From Anaerolineales bacterium UBA7227 (lineage in GTDB: Bacteria > Chloroflexota > Anaerolineae > Anaerolineales > Villigracilaceae), in assembly GCA_002473085.1 (NCBI GenBank), contig DKTP01000126.1:1-19578 (forward strand): 19,578 nt of DNA, given 5' to 3'. The notes under the pieces are model-generated. The model was not told the origin of the DNA and did no database searches. It worked only from the letters and a program-made list of their open reading frames with translations. Below, piece after piece: positions 6,563 to 12,271 of the stretch (positions within the stretch are counted from its first letter, which is position 1; each line of letters opens with the position of its first letter). Made by a program: the position numbers and the translations under genes.

Positions 6563-7438
6563 TCAAACTTCGATCCCCAGCCACAAGCGGATCAGGTATC
6601 CGAGTCCGAAGCTGAACGCGGCCACGCTCAGGCTCAAGACCGCCATCTCCAGGAATCGCTCGCGGAAGGATTCTTCCTTGGCGACCGAGATGTAATAGTT
6701 GAAGACCGCGATGATGATCACCGCGGTCGTCAACGCGATGACAAGGTCGAGGATGTAAGTGGACGGGCTGATGAGATACGGCAGGACGAGCAGGCTTACG
6801 GTGATGATGTAAGCGATGCCCGTGTAGACCGCGGCGCGCACGGGATGCTTGTCCGTCTTTTCGGAGCGGGTGGACAGATACTCGCTCGCGGCCATCGAAA
6901 GCGAGGCGGCGATGCCCGTGATGAGGCCCGAAAGGGCGATCAACTTTCCGTTCTGGAGGGCCAGCGTCAGTCCCGCGAGCGCGCCGGTCAATTCCACCAG
7001 CGCGTCGTTCAGTCCAAGCACGACCGAGCCGGCGTAGCGGAGCCGCTCCTCGTCCAGCATTCCCAGCAGTTGGTGTTCGTGTTTGCTCTCTTCATCGTGA
7101 TATTGCCTCGCTTCGGGGACCGCCTGGGCGACGGCGTCGTAATTGGCCTGCGCTTTTTCCTCGCCCATCTCCATCAACTTTACGCCGAAGGTGAAGCCCA
7201 GGACGCGGCTCACGAGATAATAGAACCAGACTTTGAAGCGGTCAGGCTGGACGTCCTGCCCGCTGTATTTTTTCCACCCCTGATAGTGACGCAGTTCATC
7301 GTCCGCGATCTCTTGCAGGATTTTCGCGTTTCCGGGCGAGTTGACTTTTTTCGCGAGTTTGCTGTAGATGTGATATTCCGTGATTTCCGAACGTTGAAAC
7401 GACAGGATCTTGCGGCGGATTTCTTCGCTGACTGGCAT
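6563..7438 (-). CDS. Ferritin-like/VIT1-CCC1 fusion, MbfA-type iron transporter
   Basis: 291 residues in two domains. Residues ~1-135 form a soluble rubrerythrin/ferritin-like four-helix unit with metal-ligand-type residues in SEITEYHIY, ADDELRHYQ and HDEESKHEHQ. Residues ~140-291 form a VIT1/CCC1 membrane domain with GLNDALVELTGALAGLT and SMAASEYLSTRSE, the conserved motifs of this iron/manganese transporter family, and about five membrane helices. In characterised MbfA proteins the ferritin-like domain senses or gathers iron and the membrane domain exports it, protecting against iron and peroxide stress; that role here is inference. AAGGAG lies 12 nt before the ATG, a slightly long spacing. 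The gene stands alone. Confidence 0.9.
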   Translation of the reverse strand: MPVSEEIRRKILSFQRSEITEYHIYSKLAKKVNSPGNAKILQEIADDELRHYQGWKKYSGQDVQPDRFKVWFYYLVSRVLGFTFGVKLMEMGEEKAQANYDAVAQAVPEARQYHDEESKHEHQLLGMLDEERLRYAGSVVLGLNDALVELTGALAGLTLALQNGKLIALSGLITGIAASLSMAASEYLSTRSEKTDKHPVRAAVYTGIAYIITVSLLVLPYLISPSTYILDLVIALTTAVIIIAVFNYYISVAKEESFRERFLEMAVLSLSVAAFSFGLGYLIRLWLGIEV

Positions 7439-7469
7439 GATGGATTTTGGCTCCTTTTTCCTGATTCTA

Positions 7470-7698
7470 ATTCATTTCTGCGGCGTTTAAATGCCCGCGC
7501 TTCCAAAGGTAAGATTCGAACTCCCGCGCGAGTCGTTTATTGTGCGCGCTTCCTCCCTTTGAGAGAAGGGCGGACTGGAAGAGCCGCCGCGCGGCTTCAG
7601 TGAGTCAGACAACGCCAGAGGACGTTTCTTACATGCGGATTGCGCGCGTTCCGGGCCGCGTGAACCATGAAAGACGGACGGTTTTCCGCCGGGAACTT
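7470..7698. other. Intergenic stretch without a recognised gene
   Basis: The 310 nt between the divergent iron transporter and META-domain genes contain only weak inverted repeats (for example GAGCCGC/GCGGCTT near 7580-7596). A TTCGAA-containing patch at 7513-7522 recalls a tRNA T-arm, but no cloverleaf can be built. I see nothing functional beyond promoters at the edges. Confidence 0.5.
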
Positions 7699-7728
7699 TT
7701 GGCTTCGATTTGCGTCAATGAATAAAAT
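7699..7728 (+). promoter_or_regulatory. Promoter candidate of the META-domain gene
   Basis: TTGGCT (7699-7704), 18-bp spacer, TAAAAT (7723-7728), about 20 nt before the start codon. Confidence 0.4.
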
Positions 7729-7748
7729 AACCTTCAACGGAGAAAAAA

Positions 7749-8165
7749 ATGAAAAAGTCTTTACTGAGTTTGATCGTCGCGTTTGCCCTCATGGGAATTT
7801 TACTCTCGGCTTGCTCAGGCGGCGCGCCGGCGGATGTCGCTGGCGAGTGGCGGCTGGTTTCGTACGGCCCTGTGTCCAACCAGAAACCAGTCGAGCAGGA
7901 TACCTCCATCACCTTCAGCGCGGACGGCCGCTTCAACGGCAACCTCGGATGCAATACCTTCGGCGGCAGTTACAAGGTTTCGGGCGCGAAGATCGAGTTC
8001 GGCGCCGGCATGACCACGCTGATGGCGTGCCAGCCGCCCATTGACCAACAGGAGAGCGCGGTCCTGGCCGTGCTTGCAGACACTGCCGCGTTCACCTTGA
8101 CCGGCGACACGCTGACCATCGTCTCGGCGGACGGCAGCTCGTCGGTGAGGCTGATGAAAAAGTAA
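7749..8165 (+). CDS. META-domain (HslJ-like) lipoprotein
   Basis: 138 residues. A signal peptide of about 21 residues ends in the lipobox LLSAC, with Cys22 as the lipidated residue, so the mature protein is membrane-anchored on the outer face. The rest is one META domain: AGEWRLVSYG at the start, ITFSADGRFNGNLGCNTFGGSYKV (the SF..dGr..G..GCN.f.G.Y core), then MTTLMACQPP, EQSAVLAVLAD-like and LTIVSADGSSSVRLMKK. META domains occur in HslJ, a heat-shock-associated protein linked to novobiocin resistance in E. coli, and in many uncharacterised secreted proteins. CGGAGA lies 7 nt before the ATG. It converges on the glycine cleavage operon and shares a terminator with it. Confidence 0.92.
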   Translation: MKKSLLSLIVAFALMGILLSACSGGAPADVAGEWRLVSYGPVSNQKPVEQDTSITFSADGRFNGNLGCNTFGGSYKVSGAKIEFGAGMTTLMACQPPIDQQESAVLAVLADTAAFTLTGDTLTIVSADGSSSVRLMKK

Positions 8166-8191
8166 AAGCGTCCGCGAAAAGCGACAATAAG

Positions 8192-8225
8192 AAAGCCTCG
8201 GAGATTTTCACCTCCGAGGCTTTTT
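8192..8225. terminator. Bidirectional intrinsic terminator
   Basis: Stem GCCTCGGAG/CTCCGAGGC (8195-8203, 8212-8220), 8-nt loop, TTTTT on the plus side (8221-8225) and AAA on the other. It ends the META-domain gene and can also serve the convergent gcv operon. Confidence 0.92.
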
Positions 8226-8226
8226 C

Positions 8227-8275
8227 AGCGCTTACTGATCGCTGCTTACTGATCACTGTTCACGGATTACTGGCT
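8227..8275. repeat. Degenerate period-7 repeat at the gcvPB 3' end
   Basis: Seven heptamers in register: AGCGCTT, ACTGATC, GCTGCTT, ACTGATC, ACTGTTC, ACGGATT, ACTGGCT. In the sense of gcvPB the consensus is NCAGTRA, and the gcvPB TAA stop (8267-8269) lies inside it. Confidence 0.7.
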
Positions 8276-9760
8276 CTCGTAATCCTCCGGCAGCCAGCAG
8301 CACAGCGCCAGTTCGCGCGCCGCTTTGACTTCGTCCATGCGTCCAAACGGCGTGATGTGCGGCGCGTTGTGCAATAGTTCGGGACTGGTCTTCGCCTCCT
8401 CCGCGATCTTGATCATTGCGTCGGCGAAGGCGTCGAGCGTGTCCTTGTTCTCGGTCTCGGTCGGCTCGATCATCAGCGCTTCGCGGACGATGAGCGGGAA
8501 GTAGTTCGTCGGCGGATGGAAGTTGTAATCCATCAGGCGTTTGGCGATGTCGAGGGCGCGCACGTCGCTGCCTTCGAACTGTCCCTCGGCGACGAACTCG
8601 TGCATGCAGATGCGGTCGTACGGGACATGATACGTGTCGCGCAGGCGCGCCAGCAGGTAATTCGCGTTCAACACCGCGTATTGGGCGATGTCCTTGAGCC
8701 CGTCCGGTCCCTGCATGGCGATGTAGGTATAGGTGCGCACCAGGCCGCCGCCAAAGTGACCGTGGAAGGCCTTCATCCGCCCGATGGATTTGGCGGGTTT
8801 GACGAAGCCGAAGAGCGGAGGCTGGTCGTCGCTTTCGTCCTCGACGATGCCGACCAGCGGTTCGGGCAGGAAGTCCGCGAGATGCGCCGCGACGCCGACG
8901 GGACCCGAACCCGGTCCGCCGCCTCCGTGCGGGACGGCGAAGGTCTTGTGCAGGTTGAAGTGCATCACGTCAATACCCAGGTCGCCGGGGCGGACGATGC
9001 CGAGCAGCGCGTTCAAGTTCGCGCCGTCGCCGTAGACGAGACCTCCGCAGTCGTGGACCATCTTGACCACCTGCTCGATGTTCTCGTCGAACATGCCGAG
9101 CGTGTTCGGGTTGGTGACCATGATGCCGACCACGGTGTCGTCGCATTGGGCTTTCAGCGCCTCGAGGTCCACGTTGCCGCGCGCGTCGCTGGGGATTTGG
9201 ACGACCTGCAGCCCGATCATTCCCGACGAGGCGGGGTTCGTCCCGTGCGCGGAATCGGGGATCAGCATCTTGACGCGCTTCGTATCGCCGCGCGAGGCGT
9301 GATAGGCGCGCATCATCAGCACGCCGGTGAACTCTCCGTGCGCGCCCGCGGCGGGCTGGAGGGTGATGGCCGCGAACCCGCTGATCTCTTTCAGCCATTC
9401 CTGCAGCTGGTACATCAACGCCAGGTTGCCCTGCACGGTCTCGATGGGCTGGAGCGGATGCGTGTGCACGAACCCGGGCAGGCGGCAGGTGTCTTCGTCT
9501 ATCTTCGGGTTGTATTTCATCGTGCAGGAGCCGAGCGGATAGAAGCCGCTGTCCACCGAGTAGTTGAATTTACTGAGGCGCATGTAGTGGCGGACGACGT
9601 CCACTTCGGCGAGTTCGGGCAGGGGCAGGCTGGGGCGGAGTAAATGCTCGGGAGGCAGAGCCGCCGCGGGGACGTCGGAAGCGGGGAAGGTCACGCCGGT
9701 GCGCCCGGGCGAGGACAGGTCGAAGACGGTCGGTTCGACGATCTTGATTGCGTCAGTCAT
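8267..9760 (-). CDS. gcvPB: Glycine dehydrogenase (decarboxylating) subunit 2, P-protein beta half
   Basis: 497 residues. With gcvPA it forms the two-subunit P-protein of the glycine cleavage system, which decarboxylates glycine on PLP and passes the aminomethyl group to lipoyl-GcvH. The PLP lysine is Lys272 in HFNLHKTFAVPHGGGGPGSG, preceded by GDGANLNALLG (245-254); SGFYPLGSCTMKYNP (71-85) and IPDSAHGTNPASS (167-179) are further family blocks. The ATG at 9760 has GGAGG 6 nt upstream and gives the expected N-terminus; an in-frame start at 9796 would lie inside gcvPA. The start overlaps the end of gcvPA by 8 bp, implying coupled translation. Its stop sits in a period-7 repeat. Confidence 0.97.
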   Translation of the reverse strand: MTDAIKIVEPTVFDLSSPGRTGVTFPASDVPAAALPPEHLLRPSLPLPELAEVDVVRHYMRLSKFNYSVDSGFYPLGSCTMKYNPKIDEDTCRLPGFVHTHPLQPIETVQGNLALMYQLQEWLKEISGFAAITLQPAAGAHGEFTGVLMMRAYHASRGDTKRVKMLIPDSAHGTNPASSGMIGLQVVQIPSDARGNVDLEALKAQCDDTVVGIMVTNPNTLGMFDENIEQVVKMVHDCGGLVYGDGANLNALLGIVRPGDLGIDVMHFNLHKTFAVPHGGGGPGSGPVGVAAHLADFLPEPLVGIVEDESDDQPPLFGFVKPAKSIGRMKAFHGHFGGGLVRTYTYIAMQGPDGLKDIAQYAVLNANYLLARLRDTYHVPYDRICMHEFVAEGQFEGSDVRALDIAKRLMDYNFHPPTNYFPLIVREALMIEPTETENKDTLDAFADAMIKIAEEAKTSPELLHNAPHITPFGRMDEVKAARELALCCWLPEDYESQ

Positions 9761-11105
9761 GGTTCGCCTCCGCGAGGACCTCGGCCAGCAGGTCAATTTC
9801 TTCTTTGGAATTCATTTCGGTGACGGCGACGAGCATATGGTCGGACAGTTCGGGATAGTCCTGGCCCAGGTCGTAGCCGCCGAGGATGCCGTGGTCGAGC
9901 AGGCGCGCGTTGATCTCGGCGACGGGCTTCGGGCAGCGCAGCGTGAATTCGTGGAAGAACGGGTCGCTGAAGCGCAGGCTGTAGCCGGGGATCTTGCCGA
10001 GGGTCTCGGCGGCGTAATGCGCCTTTTGGTAGCACAGGTTCGCCACCTGCTTCATGCCGGTCTTGCCGAGCGCCGACATGTAGATCGCCGCGCCGAGCGC
10101 CAGCAGGCCCTGGTTCGAGCAGATGTTGGAGGTGGCGCGCTCGCGTTTGATATGCTGCTCGCGGGCGGTGAGCGTCAGCACGTAGGCGCGCTGGCCGCGG
10201 TTGTCCACCGTCTCGCCGACGAGGCGTCCCGCCATTTTGTGGACGTAGGATTTGCGCGTGGTGAAGAAGCCGAGCGACGGGCCGCCGTACCACATCGGCA
10301 GGCCGAGCGGCTGGGCTTCGCCGACGACGATGTCCGCGCCCATCGAAGCGGGCGTCTTGAGCAGGGCCAGCGCGGTCGGGTTGGCGACGACGCAGACGAG
10401 CGCGCCTTTGGCGTGCGCGTCCTCGATGAGTTTGGAATAGTCGTAGATGCGCCCGAAGAAGTCGGGATATTGGACGAGGACGAGGCAGGTCTGGTCGTCA
10501 ATTTGACCGGTCAACGCTTCGGGACCGTCCTCGAGGCGGACGGCCGCGTCCCCGGCCAGCTCCACGCCCATGCCCTGCGTGTACGTGCGGATCACGGCCC
10601 GGTATTGCGGGTGCAGGGACGGCGAGACGACCGCCTTCGGGCGTTTGCCGCGAAACTGCGCGAACGCCAGGTTGACGGCCTCCGCCGCCGCGGTGGCGCC
10701 GTCGTAGTGCGAGGCGTTCGAGACCTCCATGCCCGTCAACGCGCTCATCAGGGACTGGTATTCGAAAATGGATTGCAGGGTCCCTTGCGAGATTTCGGGC
10801 TGGTAGGGCGTGTAGGCGGTGTAGAATTCGCCGCGGCGCAGCATGTGGTCAATGACCGAGGGGATGTAGTGGTTGTACATGCCCGCGCCGAGGAAGGAGA
10901 TCAAATCGCCGCGCACGGTCTCGTTGCTGTCGGCGATGTCGGATAGTTCGGCCGCGGCCTCCATTTCGGTCAACGCGGGAGGCAGGTCGAGAGTCGGGAA
11001 GCGGCGCCAGGCGGGGATGTCCTTGAAGAGATCGTCCAGCGTTTTCACGCCGATGGTCTCCAGCATCGCGTCCCGTTCTTTGGGACTTATCGGGATATAG
11101 GTCAT
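9753..11105 (-). CDS. gcvPA: Glycine dehydrogenase (decarboxylating) subunit 1, P-protein alpha half
   Basis: 450 residues, matching the usual ~448. Starts MTYIPISPKERDAMLETIGV, the conserved opening of GcvPA, and contains FLGAGMYNHYIPSVIDHML, TPYQPEISQGTLQSIFEYQS and ASHYDGATAAAEAVNLA in the expected order. It pairs with GcvPB to form the active P-protein; the PLP lysine is on the partner. The ATG at 11105 has GGAG about 6 nt upstream and was preferred to an ATG at 11126. It follows gcvH by 65 nt that contain a period-7 repeat, and ends with TGA overlapping the gcvPB start. Confidence 0.97.
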   Translation of the reverse strand: MTYIPISPKERDAMLETIGVKTLDDLFKDIPAWRRFPTLDLPPALTEMEAAAELSDIADSNETVRGDLISFLGAGMYNHYIPSVIDHMLRRGEFYTAYTPYQPEISQGTLQSIFEYQSLMSALTGMEVSNASHYDGATAAAEAVNLAFAQFRGKRPKAVVSPSLHPQYRAVIRTYTQGMGVELAGDAAVRLEDGPEALTGQIDDQTCLVLVQYPDFFGRIYDYSKLIEDAHAKGALVCVVANPTALALLKTPASMGADIVVGEAQPLGLPMWYGGPSLGFFTTRKSYVHKMAGRLVGETVDNRGQRAYVLTLTAREQHIKRERATSNICSNQGLLALGAAIYMSALGKTGMKQVANLCYQKAHYAAETLGKIPGYSLRFSDPFFHEFTLRCPKPVAEINARLLDHGILGGYDLGQDYPELSDHMLVAVTEMNSKEEIDLLAEVLAEANHD

Positions 11106-11142
11106 GGGAACTCCATGGGCCAGCAATCAATTTTCAGCGGAA

Positions 11143-11177
11143 CCACTGATCACTGATTACTGAACGCTGCCTAATGC
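11143..11177. repeat. Degenerate period-7 repeat at the gcvH 3' end
   Basis: Heptamers CCACTGA, TCACTGA, TTACTGA, ACGCTGC, CTAATGC in register. In the sense of gcvH the consensus is TCAGTRA, like the repeat after gcvPB. The last heptamer contains the gcvH TAG stop (11171-11173). Confidence 0.65.
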
Positions 11178-11548
11178 GCGCGTCCCGTGCAATATTCTTC
11201 GTACGCGGCCGCGTCCATGACCTCGCCGGGCGCGCCGCCCTCGACCTGGACCATCCAGCCTTCGCCGTAGGGATCGCTGTTGAGCGTCTCGGGTTTTTCG
11301 GCCAGGCCGGCGTTGACCGCGACGACCTTCCCCGAAGCGGCCGCGTAGATCTCCGCCGAGGCTTTGACCGACTCGACCGAGGCGATGGCTTTCCCGGCCT
11401 CGACCGTGTCGCCAGCCTCGACGAGAATCTCGACGAAGACGATGTCGGAGAGTTGGCTCTGGGCGTAGTCGCTCAGTCCCATTTTGCCGCTGGCAGGATC
11501 GAACCATTCGTCGTTCTGGGTGTATTTCAAGTTGGCAGGGGCGTTCAT
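11171..11548 (-). CDS. gcvH: Glycine cleavage system H protein
   Basis: 125 residues, the normal size. GcvH carries a lipoyl arm that shuttles the aminomethyl group from the P-protein to T-protein and is reoxidised by the L-protein. The lipoylation site is Lys62 in ASVESVKASAEIYAAASG, and YTQNDEWFD near the N-terminus and NSDPYGEGWM near the C-terminus are family hallmarks. The ATG at 11548 is preceded by AAGGAG at good spacing; an upstream in-frame ATG at 11584 would lie in the terminator region. First gene of the operon gcvH-gcvPA-gcvPB, directly after the riboswitch terminator. No gcvT is present here. Confidence 0.97.
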   Translation of the reverse strand: MNAPANLKYTQNDEWFDPASGKMGLSDYAQSQLSDIVFVEILVEAGDTVEAGKAIASVESVKASAEIYAAASGKVVAVNAGLAEKPETLNSDPYGEGWMVQVEGGAPGEVMDAAAYEEYCTGRAH

Positions 11549-11582
11549 TTTTTGTCTCCTTGCGTGAAATGTTTGGCGAATC

Positions 11583-11616
11583 AAAAAAGGACACGCGGTT
11601 TTAACGCCGCGCGTCC
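11583..11616 (-). terminator. Riboswitch-linked intrinsic terminator before gcvH
   Basis: On the minus strand, stem GGACGCGCGG/CCGCGTGTCC (11616-11607, 11598-11589, one wobble pair) followed by six T (11588-11583). The 5' arm abuts and shares a base with the closing helix of the second aptamer, so glycine binding could compete with terminator formation (an on-switch, as in known gcv leaders). Confidence 0.9.
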
Positions 11617-11875
11617 TCTGTAGTTTGACCTGAGAGATTAGTTTAGTCGCCTGGTCGTTTAGTCACTTGGCCGCCTGGTCTCGATTATTCGACCACGCGA
11701 CCATCTGACCATCAGGCCATTCGACTAACTTTACACCGTCGGTGTCCCGTGCGGGACTTTCCAGAGTCGGTTCGGATGCAGGGTCCTTTTGCCTGAGAGT
11801 TTCATCTGGGTTCGCCTGTTCCAGACTTGCACCTTCGGCGCTCGACGCATTTTACGTTCGAGTCTCTTCCCTGCA
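11616..11875 (-). promoter_or_regulatory. Tandem glycine riboswitch with an enlarged second aptamer
   Basis: Aptamer 1 (11875-11777) has closing helix TGCAGGG/CCCTGCA, GAAGAG, GCGCCGAAGGTGCAA and CTCTCAGGCAAAAGGACC, all diagnostic of the glycine class. After a ~10-nt linker, aptamer 2 (11766-11616) has CTCTGGAAAG, a TCCCG/CGGGA helix, CACCGACGGTGTAAAG and AATCTCTCAGGTCAAAC, closed by CTCTG/CAGAG. Its core differs slightly from consensus (CCGACGG for CCGAAGG, GGTCAAAC for GGCAAAAG), and its variable helix is expanded by a period-8 inverted array. It precedes gcvH-gcvPA-gcvPB and should switch on glycine degradation when glycine is abundant. Confidence 0.92.
11642..11729. repeat. Period-8 inverted array inside the second glycine aptamer
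   Basis: Eleven octamers in register. The left five follow TTTAGTCG/CCTGGTCG-like units (consensus YYTRGTCN), CGATTATT is at the centre, and the right five (CGACCACG, CGACCATC, TGACCATC, AGGCCATT, CGACTAAC) resemble their reverse complements. The whole can fold into one long imperfect hairpin. Confidence 0.8.
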
Positions 11876-11895
11876 ACCCGTTCGATTGTGCGATG

Positions 11896-11924
11896 ATTTT
11901 AAGTTGCAGGGAGGATGAAGTCAA
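11896..11924 (-). promoter_or_regulatory. Promoter of the gcv operon
   Basis: On the minus strand, -35 TTGACT (11919-11924), exactly 17-bp spacer, -10 TAAAAT (11896-11901). The predicted start near 11889 lies just before aptamer 1. Confidence 0.8.
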
Positions 11925-12110
11925 GGGACAAACGTCACGATTCGGGAAATCCCCTTCACGCCACTTTGCGCGGCGGACGCGGAAGCAGGCTGGTTTGCTG
12001 AAAGCGAGACGGAATCGAACGTTGACGGACGCGCCGCGTCAGCGCTGAATGTCTTGAATCGTTCGGAAAATATAGATGGCGTTTTCTCAAAATAAATTGG
12101 CGAGCGAGTA
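11925..12110. other. Intergenic stretch between divergent gcv and TPR-protein promoters
   Basis: About 185 nt without a credible gene, RNA fold or repeat that I can recognise. Only the promoter at each edge is supported. Confidence 0.45.
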
Positions 12111-12116
12111 TATAAT
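12111..12116 (+). promoter_or_regulatory. -10 box for the secreted TPR protein
   Basis: Perfect TATAAT in an AT-rich island, ~155 nt before the start codon. No convincing -35 at 16-18 bp. Confidence 0.5.
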
Positions 12117-12129
12117 TAAGGACAAATTT

Positions 12130-12227
12130 TTTTGTTGCAAACGGCTCAATAGCCTGCCGTCACGAGCGTCGTTTACGCTGCGCTGCGTTCGGCGCCATGT
12201 CGGTAAAAAGGGACGTTTGCAATAAAA
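12130..12227 (+). other. Structured 5' leader with long-range inverted repeat
   Basis: TTTTGTTGCAAACG (12130-12143) and CGTTTGCAATAAAA (12214-12227) are inverted repeats with one G/A difference, bracketing a region with further short hairpins (GGCT/AGCC near 12143-12154, AGCGT/ACGCT near 12165-12179). No known riboswitch recognised. Confidence 0.45.
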
Positions 12228-12271
12228 CGAAGATCAACCGCCAACTTCTCGACAAACTAAGGAGAATTGAA

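Noticed and set aside
7505..7580. tRNA-like patch (TTCGAA in a T-arm-like context, minus strand)
   Set aside because: T-stem pairing is poor and no acceptor, D-arm or anticodon arm can be built.
8516..9643. 375-aa open frame opposite gcvPB
   Set aside because: Antisense shadow of gcvPB with no recognisable domain.
11642..11729. CRISPR-like array
   Set aside because: Units are 8 bp, degenerate and arranged as an inverted pair without spacers; it is a hairpin insert in the riboswitch.
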